From contig CAWFIT010000002.1 of the NCBI GenBank assembly GCA_963815965.1, positions 124,001 to 188,000 on the forward strand: 64,000 nucleotides of DNA, written 5' to 3'. The stretch is from DASVFB01 sp963815965 (GTDB lineage Bacteria > Actinomycetota > Thermoleophilia > Gaiellales > Gaiellaceae). The first letter of the stretch is position 1. Every line of letters starts with the position of its first letter. Positions 26,548 to 34,814 of this stretch are shown in pieces. The translations under genes were made by a program, and so were the position numbers. Below the pieces are notes generated by a model. That model saw only the letters and a program-made list of their open reading frames with translations. It was not told where the DNA came from and ran no database searches.

Positions 26548-27723
26548 TTACTTGGGAAACGCGCCCGAGACGCAGCCTGCGCCGTAGCGCTCCTCGCCGG
26601 GGCGTGGCGGTAGCGGCGCGGTCCTGCCGAGCATGGCGAGGATCACGCGCTCCTTGTCGTCTCCCTCGCTGACGATCACCGACTCGCCGTCCGGCAGCGT
26701 CTCCGGCGTGCCACCGAGGCGGCAGTGCAGTTCGTGTCCGCGCTTGTAGACCCAGCCCATCTGCAGGAACTGAAACGTCGACAGATCGGTCGCGAGCGGC
26801 TTCACGAGATCGCCGCCGATGAACGGCAACTTCCCGAGCGTCGAGAAGCTCGTCATCTTGCGCAGCGTCGCGCGCAGGACGTCCTGCTGATGCTCGGTGC
26901 GCGTGATGTCGGTGTCCGCAGGGTTGAGCAGGTTCTTGCGCACGCGCGAGTAGATCAATGCCCGCTTGCCGCTCATGTGCTGCGGCCCTCTCGCGAAGCG
27001 CCAGCCCGGCCAGCGATCGCACTCGGCGTTCGTCTTCAGCGGGCAGTCGAACTTGGAGACGATTCGCTCGGGGACGTCGACGGTGATCCCGCCCAACGCG
27101 TCGATCACATCTCTGAACTGCGAGAAGTCGACGGTGATGACGTGATTGATCGGCAGACCCGTGTACGCCCTGATCGTCTTGATCGCGAGCGGCGCTCCTC
27201 CCGACTGCATCGCGGCATTGATCTTGGTGTCGCCCACGCCTTCGATCGGCACGCGCAGGTCACGCGGAATCGACAGGTACGCGACGCGATGGCGTGAAGG
27301 CTCGGTGCGGATCAGCATGATCGAGTCGGAGCGCTGTCCCTCGTGCCCCGGCTGGTTCGCGTGATCGGTGCCCAGGAGCAGGATGTTCGTCGGCGTCGAG
27401 AGGATCAGTGAGTCCTGGTGGTTCAACGCCTCCGCGGCGCCCGCCGGCAGTCGCTCGTTTGCGGCCTTGATGCCGCTGCGGACTGAGAAGTAGCTCGCGA
27501 CCGCCCAGACGACGAGCAGCAGAAGGATCGCTCCGAGGACCACGGCGATCTTCCGTCCGCGCGACCATTTCTTCCGCTCCTTGACCGGGCCTGGCCCGCG
27601 GTAGTCCGATCCGTCCTGTCTCCGGACGCGCGCCGACCCGCGCGCCGGTCGCGTCTGGAGCGGCACCTTCCCTTTCTGGCGACCGCCGCGGTAGACGCGG
27701 TACGGCTTCTCTTGGCCGGGCAT
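26548..27723 (-). CDS. LytR-CpsA-Psr (LCP) family cell-wall ligase
   Basis: Attaches glycopolymers from undecaprenyl-pyrophosphate carriers to peptidoglycan. 391 residues: a long basic cytoplasmic N-terminus (about 75 residues), one membrane helix (about 78-100, IAVVLGAILLLLVVWAVA), then the LCP domain with TNILLLGTDHANQ, RSDSIMLIRT, SIPRDLRVPI, KINAAMQSGG and the late ALIYSRVRKNL. The pyrophosphate-binding Arg/Asp positions are present. Start is ATG 27723; the gene is divergent from the ROK kinase with 26 bp between starts. Confidence 0.92.
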   Translation of the reverse strand: MPGQEKPYRVYRGGRQKGKVPLQTRPARGSARVRRQDGSDYRGPGPVKERKKWSRGRKIAVVLGAILLLLVVWAVASYFSVRSGIKAANERLPAGAAEALNHQDSLILSTPTNILLLGTDHANQPGHEGQRSDSIMLIRTEPSRHRVAYLSIPRDLRVPIEGVGDTKINAAMQSGGAPLAIKTIRAYTGLPINHVITVDFSQFRDVIDALGGITVDVPERIVSKFDCPLKTNAECDRWPGWRFARGPQHMSGKRALIYSRVRKNLLNPADTDITRTEHQQDVLRATLRKMTSFSTLGKLPFIGGDLVKPLATDLSTFQFLQMGWVYKRGHELHCRLGGTPETLPDGESVIVSEGDDKERVILAMLGRTAPLPPRPGEERYGAGCVSGAFPK

Positions 27724-27749
27724 GCGGCGGGTTAGGTTATCCGTCGCGG

Positions 27750-28640
27750 ATGAGCGCACGCGTGATCGGGGTCGACCTGGGCGGGACAAAGATTCTCGCG
27801 GGGCTCGTCGACCGCTCCGGCGCCGTCGAGCGCCACCGCGAGACTCCGACGCCTACGGGCTCCCAGGCCCAGCTGCTCGACGCGCTCGACGACGCGGTCG
27901 AGACGCTTCGCGACGAGCGGGTGGTCGCGCTCGGGTTCGGCCTTCCCTCGCAGATCGACCAGAGCACCGGCGTGATTCGTGGTTCGGTCAACATCCCGCT
28001 CGGCACGCTCGACTTTCGAACGCTCATGTCCAAGCGGTTCGGGCTTCCGGTCGAGATCGACAACGACGCGAATGCGGCTGCGCTCGCCGAACACGTCGCG
28101 GGCGCGGGCCGGGGTGCGTCGAGCATGCTCATGTTCACCCTCGGCACCGGCTGCGGCGGAGGCGCCGTGCTCGACGGCAAGCTCTATCGCGGCTGGGCCG
28201 AGTTCGGTCACATCGTTATCGAGGTGGACGGCTTGCCGTGCCAGGGGTTCTGTCACGGGCGGGGCCACCTGGAGCCGTACGTCACCGGCGTTGCGGCCAC
28301 GCGTATCGCGCAGGAGCTGTTCGGTCCTGCCGCCGACTCGTACCGGCTTGTTCGGCTCGCGAACGAAGGGGACGAGCAGGCGCGCGAGGCGCTAGCCGGG
28401 ATCGGCCACAGGCTCGGTGCGGGCATCGCGTCTCTCTGCAACGTCTTCGGAACGACCTTCGTTGTCATCGGGGGCGGCTTTGGTGTTTCGGGCTTCGAGT
28501 GGCTCGTCCCTGCAGCGCTCGAGGCGGCGAAGCGAGACGCGCTGGACGCCGCGGGCGAGACATTGCAGATCGTGCGTGCCGAGCTCGGGACGATGGCGGG
28601 CCTGTCGGGCGCCGGGCTGCTGGCGTTCGGCGCGCTCTGA
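27750..28640 (+). CDS. ROK-family sugar kinase (glucokinase-like)
   Basis: 296 residues. Phosphate-1 motif DLGGTKILAG, catalytic Asp in EIDNDANAAALAEH and the ROK signature region LGTGCGGGAVLDGKLYRG, followed by EFGHIVIE. The zinc site is a variant: CQGFCHGRGHLE, where one family Cys is replaced by His. It probably phosphorylates glucose or N-acetyl sugars; the exact sugar is not predictable. TAGGTT lies 11 nt before the ATG, so a short or absent leader is likely. The stop overlaps the rsmI ATG (TGATG). Confidence 0.9.
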   Translation: MSARVIGVDLGGTKILAGLVDRSGAVERHRETPTPTGSQAQLLDALDDAVETLRDERVVALGFGLPSQIDQSTGVIRGSVNIPLGTLDFRTLMSKRFGLPVEIDNDANAAALAEHVAGAGRGASSMLMFTLGTGCGGGAVLDGKLYRGWAEFGHIVIEVDGLPCQGFCHGRGHLEPYVTGVAATRIAQELFGPAADSYRLVRLANEGDEQAREALAGIGHRLGAGIASLCNVFGTTFVVIGGGFGVSGFEWLVPAALEAAKRDALDAAGETLQIVRAELGTMAGLSGAGLLAFGAL

Positions 28641-29437
28641 TGCTCAGCGTCTGCGCGACGCCGATCGGCAACCTCGAGGACGTCACGCTGCGGGTGCTGC
28701 GTGAGCTTCGCGAGGCGGACGTCGTCCTCTGCGAAGACACGCGGCACACGCGAGTCCTGCTCGAGCGGCACGACATCCGCGCGACGACGCTCAGCTACCA
28801 CGAGCACAACGAGGCGAAGCGGACGGCGGAGATCCTCCCTCGGCTTCTTGCGGGCGAGCGCGTCGCTCTCGTGAGCGACGCGGGGATGCCCGTTATTTCC
28901 GACCCGGGTGCACGGCTGGTCGCCGCGGCGCTCGAGGCGGGCGTGCCGGTCACCGTTCTGCCCGGCCCGTCGGCGGTGGAGACCGCGCTCGTAGCAAGCG
29001 GCCTCGTGGGAGAGCGCTACCAGTTCATCGGCTACCTGCCCCGCGGCGAGAAGGCGCTTGCGTCGCTGTGGCGCGAGCTCGTGCGCTGGCCGTGGCCGGT
29101 CGTCGCCTTCGATTCGCCACAGCGGCTACCACGCTCACTGCGCTCGCTGGCCGCCGAGTTGCCCACGCGGCCCGTCGCGGTCTGCCGCGAGCTGACGAAG
29201 CGGTTCGAAGAGGTCGTGCGCGGTACCGCCGAGGAAGTCGCCGCTCGCTTCGCGGAACCGCCGAAGGGCGAGATAGTGCTCGTCCTCGGAGCGGCCGAGC
29301 CCGTCGTGGACGAGGCCGCCGGCGCCGAAGCTGTGGCGGAGCTCGTCCGCGCCGGCCTAGCGCGGCGGCAGGCCGCCGCGATCGTCGCGAGGCTCACGGG
29401 CGCCTCCCGTAACGCGCTTTTCAAGCGCTCTCTGTAG
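28640..29437 (+). CDS. rsmI: 16S rRNA (cytidine-2'-O)-methyltransferase RsmI
   Basis: Methylates the ribose of C1402 of 16S rRNA, using SAM. Tetrapyrrole-methylase fold: VCATPIGNLEDVTLRVL at the N-terminus, EDTRHTRVLL, YHEHNE, ALVSDAGMPVISDPGARLV and VLPGPSAVETAL are all diagnostic. 265 residues, with the small C-terminal domain ending near SRNALFKRSL. Start ATG shares bases with the stop of the ROK kinase gene, so the two are coupled. Confidence 0.95.
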   Translation: MLSVCATPIGNLEDVTLRVLRELREADVVLCEDTRHTRVLLERHDIRATTLSYHEHNEAKRTAEILPRLLAGERVALVSDAGMPVISDPGARLVAAALEAGVPVTVLPGPSAVETALVASGLVGERYQFIGYLPRGEKALASLWRELVRWPWPVVAFDSPQRLPRSLRSLAAELPTRPVAVCRELTKRFEEVVRGTAEEVAARFAEPPKGEIVLVLGAAEPVVDEAAGAEAVAELVRAGLARRQAAAIVARLTGASRNALFKRSL

Positions 29438-29443
29438 TCAAAG

Positions 29444-29472
29444 TTGACAACGCAGCGCGGCTGCGTTACCGT
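29444..29472 (+). promoter_or_regulatory. Promoter with palindrome filling the spacer
   Basis: TTGACA at 29444-29449, a 17-bp spacer, then TACCGT at 29467-29472. The spacer is exactly the inverted repeat ACGCAGC-GCG-GCTGCGT (29450-29466). A transcript would start near 29479, 13 nt before the TTG at 29492. An operator within the spacer is the obvious reading. Confidence 0.5.
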
Positions 29473-29491
29473 TCGCCTTCTGTTTGCTCTA

Positions 29492-30520
29492 TTGACAACG
29501 AGGCCGCGACCGTCGCGGCTTGGCGCGCTCGGCGCGCTCGTGTTCGTCCTTGCAGTGCCGGGTCGTGCCGCGGCATGGACGTGGCCAGGCGGCGGGGCGG
29601 TCCTGCGGACGTTCTCGTTCGACCGCGCGCATCCGTATGCCGCCGGCCAGCACCGTGGCATCGACATCGGCGGGTCGGACGGCGGCGCGGTTGTCGCGCC
29701 GTCCGGAGGAGTCGTCTCGTTCTCGGGAACGACGCCCGGAAATGGGCTGACCCTCAGCATCCGGACGGGCGACGGATACACCGTCTCGCTGACGCACCTC
29801 GGCTCGCTGGCGCTGCGCACCGGCGCAACTGTCGACGAGTCGGCGGCGGTCGGGACGATCGGGCCGAGCGGGACGCCAGAGCTCGACGTGCCGTACATCC
29901 ATCTCGGCATTCGCGTGACGAGCGACGAGAACGGCTACGTCGATCCGCTGTCGCTCTTGCCGGAGCGATTGGTGACCCCGCCGCCCCCGCCGTCGCCTCC
30001 GCCGTCGACCGTGACCGTGACTCCCGAGCCGGTGCCGATTACGTCGACGGCGGCGCCCGCCGAGCCGCCCGTCGTGCAGGGGACCGACCTAGCACCGCAG
30101 ACGCGGCCCCCAGATCCCGCGCCGCAACCTCCCCTCGCGGCGCCCGCGCACCTCGACGTGCGTCCGTCGTCGGGCGCAAGCAGAAGCTCGCGCGCTATGG
30201 CTGCGAGTCCCGCCCTCGCGGGACGGCACGACCCGCCGCGGTCGCACGCTCGCGGGCTACGACCTGCTCACGAGCCTGCACCGCTTCGACGCGTGCGTCC
30301 GCCCTCGCACGCTTCGGCAGCGCGGACGTCACGGCCGGGGCGGCGGACGCCATCGACAGTCGCGCGTCTGCGCCGCTCGTTGCCCGTCGCCGCCGCGGCT
30401 CGGCCTACGCGACGGAAGCGCGGTTTCGACCTCGGCCCCGGAATGGTTCGTCCTTGGGTTCGTTGTCGCCGTGGGCTACGTCCTCGGAAGGACGCGTTTG
30501 CGGTCGGCACTTACCATTAA
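29492..30520 (+). CDS. Secreted M23 (LytM-like) peptidase-domain protein
   Basis: Signal peptide (RLGALGALVFVLAVPGRAAA), then an M23 domain: HRGIDIGG gives zinc ligands His and Asp, LTHLGS the usual domain His, and YIHLGIR the last zinc His. In active LytM enzymes this end motif is HxH; the first His is Tyr here, so peptidase activity may be lost. A Pro-rich linker (PPPPPSPPP) follows. After about codon 225 the frame becomes Arg/Ser-rich, while another frame encodes EWFVLGFVVAVGYVLG, a likely membrane helix, so an indel near 30200-30450 is possible. Start TTG 29492 is chosen because TTG 29444 is within the promoter. Confidence 0.7.
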   Translation: MTTRPRPSRLGALGALVFVLAVPGRAAAWTWPGGGAVLRTFSFDRAHPYAAGQHRGIDIGGSDGGAVVAPSGGVVSFSGTTPGNGLTLSIRTGDGYTVSLTHLGSLALRTGATVDESAAVGTIGPSGTPELDVPYIHLGIRVTSDENGYVDPLSLLPERLVTPPPPPSPPPSTVTVTPEPVPITSTAAPAEPPVVQGTDLAPQTRPPDPAPQPPLAAPAHLDVRPSSGASRSSRAMAASPALAGRHDPPRSHARGLRPAHEPAPLRRVRPPSHASAARTSRPGRRTPSTVARLRRSLPVAAAARPTRRKRGFDLGPGMVRPWVRCRRGLRPRKDAFAVGTYH

Positions 30521-30525
30521 CAGTG

Positions 30526-32035
30526 ATGCGCTTCTACGTGACGACACCCATCTACTACGTGAACTCGACGCCGACGCTGGGCCATGCCTACACGACGATC
30601 GCGGCGGACATCCTCACGCGCCATCATCGGCAGAGAGGGGAGGAGACCCTGTTCTTGACCGGCGTGGACGAGCATGCCGACAAGGTCGCGCGCGTCGCCG
30701 CGGAGCAGGGCCTCGCGCCGCAGGAGTACGCCGACCGGATCGTTGGCGTCTGGCAAGAGCTGCCGCGGCGCCTGAACGCAACCAACGACTTCTTCATTCG
30801 CACCAGCGATGAAGGCCACACGCGCTTCGTTCAGGACTTCCTAAGTCGGATCTATGACAACGGCGACGTCTACCAGGACGTCTACGCGGGCTGGTACTGC
30901 GTCGGCTGCGAGGAGTTCAAGACCGAGGCAGAGCTCGTGGACGGCAAGTGCGCCATTCATGGCACCGCGCCCGAGTGGCTCGAGGAGAAGAACTGGTTCT
31001 TCCGCCTCTCCGCGTACCAGGACAAGCTCCTCCAGCTCTACGACGAGCGTCCCGACTTCGTGCTGCCGAACTTCCGCTACAACGAGGCGCGCAGCTTCAT
31101 CGCCGGCGGGCTCCGCGATTTCTCGATCAGCCGCGCCACGCAGACGTGGGGCGTTCCGATCCCCTGGGATCCCGATCAGGTCGCTTACGTCTGGGCAGAC
31201 GCGCTCGTCAACTACCGCAGTGCTCTGACCTACGCGCCGGGGGAGAACCTCGAGCGCTTCTGGCCAGCAGTGCACCTGCTCGGGAAGGACATCCTTCGTT
31301 TCCACTGCGTGTACTGGCCGGCGCTGCTGCTCTCGGCCGGCGAGGAGCCGCCGAAGCAGCTGTTCGTCCACGGCTTCCTCAACTTCGACGATCGCAAGAT
31401 GTCGAAATCGCTTGGCAACGTCATCGACCCACTCGAGCTGATCGACGTGTACGGAGCCGACGCGGTGCGCTTCTACGCCGCGCGCGTCACGACGTTCGGG
31501 CAAGACGGCAACGTCTCGGTCGACGACGTCCGCGAGCGGTACGAGCGGGAGCTCGCGAACGATCTCGGCAACCTCGTCTCGCGTACGACGGCGATGATCG
31601 CGCGCTACCGCGACGGTGTGCTCGAGCAGACCGACGCCGACTCCGCCGTGGGACCTGGACGGCCTGCGCGAGAAGGTCGTTTCCGCGCTCGATCGCTTCG
31701 AGATCACGAACGCGCTCGACGAGATCTGGCTGCTCGTCCGCCGCCTCAACCAGTACGTCGAGGAATCCGCGCCGTGGCAACTCGCCAAGGACGAGTCGCG
31801 GTCCGCCGAGCTCACCGCGGTGCTCTACAACCTCGCCGACGGCTTGACCGCGATCGCCGTCGCGCTCGCGCCGTATCTGCCGGACAGCGCGCCGCGGATC
31901 CTCGCCGCACTCGGTCAGCCCTCGGACGACCTCTCGCTCGAGCGGATTCGGGGCCGAACGGCGATCCCCGCCGAAGGCATCGAGCCCGCGACGCCGCTCT
32001 TCCCGCGCGTCGAGCTGCCTGCCGCGGCGCCGTGA
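30526..32035 (+). CDS. metG: Methionyl-tRNA synthetase, frame broken near 31645
   Basis: Charges tRNA-Met. N-terminus FYVTTPIYYVNSTPTLGHAYT carries the HIGH-type motif. Cysteines of the zinc knuckle are in WYCVGCEEFK and DGKCAIHG. KMSKS is intact in DDRKMSKSLGN. After VLEQTDADS the frame must shift by one base (31640-31650) to continue WDLDGLREKVVSALDRFE through the anticodon-binding domain to 32035. Both parts are full quality, so a sequence error is likely. TACCAT lies 8 nt before the ATG. The stop overlaps the tatD GTG. Confidence 0.9.
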
Positions 32036-32766
32036 TCGACACGCACGCGCACCTCGACGCGTGTGCGGAGCCGGCGGACGTGCTCGTCGCGCGCGCCGCC
32101 GAAGCCGGCGTAACGCGCATCGTCTCGGTCGGAACCAAGGAGGCGTCGTGGCGGTCGACACTCGAGATCGCGCATCGCCACGACGGCGTGGTCGCAGCGC
32201 TCGGCATCCACCCGCACGAGGCGAGTGACGGGGACATCGCGCCGCTGCGCGAGGCGCTCGCGCATCCGAAGACGGTCGCAGTTGGAGAGACGGGGCTCGA
32301 CTACTTCCGCGACTACGCGCCGCGCGATGCCCAGCGCCGGATCTTCGACGCGCAACTCGAGCTCGCTGCCGAGTTACAGAAGGCCGTGATCATCCACACG
32401 CGCGCTGCAGACGAGGACACGCTCGCGGGCCTCGACGGATTCGGAGGCACCGTCGTGCTCCACTGCTTCTCGTCGCTAGCGATGCTCGAGCCGGCGCTCG
32501 AGCATGGCTGGTACGTCTCCTTCGCCGGGAACGTGACGTACAAGAGCGCGCACGACCTCCGCGCGGCGGCGTTCGCCGTCCCCGAGGAGCGCCTCCTCGC
32601 CGAGACCGACTCGCCGTACCTCGCGCCTGTTCCACGGCGGGGAAGGCCGAACGAGCCCGCAAACGTGGTCCACACCATCGCTGCCCTTGCGCGCGCTCGC
32701 AACAGCGACGCGGCGGAGGTCGCCGCGCAGATCGATGAAAATGCCGCGCGCTGCTTCGGCCTGTGA
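32032..32766 (+). CDS. tatD: TatD-family metal-dependent hydrolase (DNase)
   Basis: 244 residues of TIM-barrel hydrolase. Metal ligands: IDTHAHLD at the N-terminus, GIHPHEAS, the Glu in AVGETGLDYFRDY, IHTRAADEDT and the late Asp in LAETDSPYLAPVP. All are present. Family members are 3'-5' DNases or related phosphodiesterases. Start GTG overlaps the metG stop, and its stop overlaps the rsmA start. metG-tatD-rsmA-ispE order is standard in actinobacteria. Confidence 0.94.
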   Translation: MIDTHAHLDACAEPADVLVARAAEAGVTRIVSVGTKEASWRSTLEIAHRHDGVVAALGIHPHEASDGDIAPLREALAHPKTVAVGETGLDYFRDYAPRDAQRRIFDAQLELAAELQKAVIIHTRAADEDTLAGLDGFGGTVVLHCFSSLAMLEPALEHGWYVSFAGNVTYKSAHDLRAAAFAVPEERLLAETDSPYLAPVPRRGRPNEPANVVHTIAALARARNSDAAEVAAQIDENAARCFGL

Positions 32767-33524
32767 GCGCAAGGGCGAAGAAGGAGCTCGGCCAGCATTT
32801 CCTCGTCGACGAGAACATCCTGCGCGTCATCGAGCGGCTCGCGGAGCTGTCGCCTGCCGACGTCGTCCTCGAGATCGGCCCCGGGCGCGGCATCCTGACG
32901 CGGTTTCTCGCCGATCGCGTCGCGTTCGTACATGCCGTCGAGATCGATCGGTCGCTGGAACAGTTCTTGCCCGCGAGTGAGAACGTCCTCGTGCACTGGG
33001 GCGATGCGCTCGGGCTCGACCTGGGCGTGCTCGAGCCAACGCCGCGCAAGCTCGTCGCGAACCTTCCGTACAACGTTGCGACGCCGATCGTCGTGGAGAG
33101 CCTCGACGGCCTGCCCGAGGTCGAGCGCTGGTGCGTGATGGTGCAGCGCGAGGTCGCGGACCGTTTCTTTGCCAAGCCGCGGACGAAGGAGTACGGCGGC
33201 GTCTCCGTACTCGTTCAGCTCGCGACCGAACGGACCGGGTGGCATCCCGTGACACGCGAGGTGTTTCGCCCGCGTCCGAACGTCGATTCGGCGCTCGTCG
33301 CCTTCAGGCGAACGCAGTTGCCCGCAGACTGGAGCGCGGTCAAGCGAATCGTCGAGGCGGGCTTCGCCCACAGGCGCAAGACGCTCCCGAACTCGCTCGC
33401 CCTGAGCGGCGTTGCGTCGCGCGAGCGTGCGGAGGATGCGCTGAGAGCGGTCGGCCGCGAGCCGGACGCGCGCGCGGAGGCGCTCGAGCCGGCGGAGTTC
33501 GTCGCTCTCGCGGAAGCACTGTGA
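32763..33524 (+). CDS. rsmA: 16S rRNA dimethyladenosine transferase RsmA (KsgA)
   Basis: Dimethylates two adjacent adenosines near the 3' end of 16S rRNA. SAM site EIGPGRGILTRFL, catalytic motif NLPYNVATP and N-terminal KELGQHFLVDENIL identify it. 253 residues, slightly short but complete, with the C-terminal helical domain (GFAHRRKTLPNSL). GTG start overlaps the tatD stop; its TGA overlaps the ispE GTG. Confidence 0.95.
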   Translation: MSARAKKELGQHFLVDENILRVIERLAELSPADVVLEIGPGRGILTRFLADRVAFVHAVEIDRSLEQFLPASENVLVHWGDALGLDLGVLEPTPRKLVANLPYNVATPIVVESLDGLPEVERWCVMVQREVADRFFAKPRTKEYGGVSVLVQLATERTGWHPVTREVFRPRPNVDSALVAFRRTQLPADWSAVKRIVEAGFAHRRKTLPNSLALSGVASRERAEDALRAVGREPDARAEALEPAEFVALAEAL

Positions 33525-34324
33525 CGCGCGGGTCCGCGACCGCAAAGATCAATCTCGCGCTCGTTGTCGGCCCTCGGCGCGACGATGGCTACCACGAAGT
33601 CGCGACCGTCTTGCAGCGGATCGATCTCGCCGACCGGGTCGAGCTCGAGCCAGCGCCCGAGCCGAGCGTCACCGGGTTCGCCGGCGACACACTCGTCCGG
33701 CGAGCACTCGACGCGCTCACGGGGGAGACCGGAACGTGCTGGCGAGCGCGGATCGAGAAGCACATTCCGGTCGCAGCTGGCCTGGGCGGCGGCAGCTCCG
33801 ACGCCGCGACGGCGCTCGCGCTCGCGAACGAGTCGCTCGCCGAGCCACTCGGCCGCGACCCGTTGCACGAGCTCGCGGCGCGGCTCGGCGCAGATGTCCC
33901 GTTCTTCCTCACCTCTGGCCCGCAGCTCGCCACGGGCACGGGGACCGACCTCGAGCCCCTCGACCTGCCGCAGGATTACTGGGTCGTCCTCGTGTTGCCG
34001 GATGATGCGCGGAAGCCGTCGACGGCAAGCATCTACGAGGCGTTCGACGCCGGCGACGGCTTCGACGAGCGGCGCGCGGCGTTGCTCGCATCGCTCGCTG
34101 CGGTCAGGCGAACCGTTGATCTCGCCGCGCTGCCGCCGAACGACCTCGCAAGGTCACCGCTCGCTGACGACCTGCTCGCCGCAGGCGCCTTTCGCGCAGA
34201 CGTGAGCGGTGCCGGACCGGCGGTCTACGGACTGTTCGTCAACGAGGGTGATGCGGCGACGGCCGCACGCCGTTTCAAGGCTCGCGGGCCCGTCTGGATT
34301 ACGACACCAGCGTGGTACGGTTGA
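33521..34324 (+). CDS. ispE: 4-diphosphocytidyl-2-C-methyl-D-erythritol kinase IspE
   Basis: GHMP kinase of the methylerythritol phosphate isoprenoid pathway. N-terminal TAKINLAL, ATP loop PVAAGLGGGSSDAATAL and C-terminal VSGAGPAVYGLF are the three GHMP motifs. The catalytic Asp is in RLGADVPFFL. 267 residues. Start is GTG 33521, coupled to rsmA. Confidence 0.94.
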   Translation: MTRGSATAKINLALVVGPRRDDGYHEVATVLQRIDLADRVELEPAPEPSVTGFAGDTLVRRALDALTGETGTCWRARIEKHIPVAAGLGGGSSDAATALALANESLAEPLGRDPLHELAARLGADVPFFLTSGPQLATGTGTDLEPLDLPQDYWVVLVLPDDARKPSTASIYEAFDAGDGFDERRAALLASLAAVRRTVDLAALPPNDLARSPLADDLLAAGAFRADVSGAGPAVYGLFVNEGDAATAARRFKARGPVWITTPAWYG

Positions 34325-34329
34325 TCGCG

Positions 34330-34683
34330 ATGAGCACAGGTACCGCAATCGAGCACGAGGGCTCATCCGGCGGCTGGCTGCGGCAGAACAGGACGCGTAC
34401 GGCTTTGTGGATCGCCGTCCTCGAAGTCATCCTCGCGGCGCTCACGGCCAGCGTCTCGAAGTACACGATCATCGCGCTCGGGTTGATCGCCATCCCGATC
34501 TACCTCATCTGGGGAAGGAACCAAAGCGGCACGATCAGGCACGTGTCGTGGATCGCAGCCGCCTCGCAGGCGCTCGCGATCGTCGCGTTGCTGCTCTCGC
34601 ACTTCATCGGCCTGTTCGTGCTCGTGCTCGCCGGGCTCTTCGCAGCCGTTGCGCTCTTCCTGATCTTTTTCGACCGTCGTTAA
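34330..34683 (+). CDS. Small membrane protein (117 aa)
   Basis: After a soluble 30-residue start (STGTAIEHEGSSGGWLRQNR) there are about four hydrophobic helices between residues 30 and 113, arranged as two hairpins. It ends FFDRR. I do not recognise the family, though similar short proteins occur between ispE and glmU in related genomes as far as I recall. TACGGT ends 8 nt before the ATG, suggesting a leaderless mRNA separate from ispE. tRNA-Gln follows 18 bp after the stop. Confidence 0.65.
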   Translation: MSTGTAIEHEGSSGGWLRQNRTRTALWIAVLEVILAALTASVSKYTIIALGLIAIPIYLIWGRNQSGTIRHVSWIAAASQALAIVALLLSHFIGLFVLVLAGLFAAVALFLIFFDRR

Positions 34684-34701
34684 ACTGACCGCCTGAATCC
34701 C

Positions 34702-34775
34702 TGGGGCGTAGCCAAGTGGTAAGGCAGCGGGTTTTGGTCCCGCGATCCCAGGTTCGAATCCTGGCGCCCCAGCCA
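34702..34775 (+). tRNA. tRNA-Gln (anticodon TTG)
   Basis: Complete cloverleaf. The acceptor stem TGGGGCG pairs with CGCCCCA (34765-34771), then G and an encoded CCA. The anticodon stem GCGGG/CCCGC holds the loop TTTTGGT, so positions 34-36 read TTG and decode CAA. The T loop is TTCGAAT with stem CCAGG/CCTGG. CCA is encoded. It lies upstream of glmU. Confidence 0.97.
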
Positions 34776-34814
34776 TCCTGTTGCCGATGAACGAACAACG
34801 TCGCAGCCGTCGTC

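Noticed and set aside
29575..30525. Open frame running from inside the M23 gene into metG as one long protein
   Set aside because: Its N-terminal part is an Arg-rich shadow; metG homology begins at the ATG 30526, which has its own TACCAT box.
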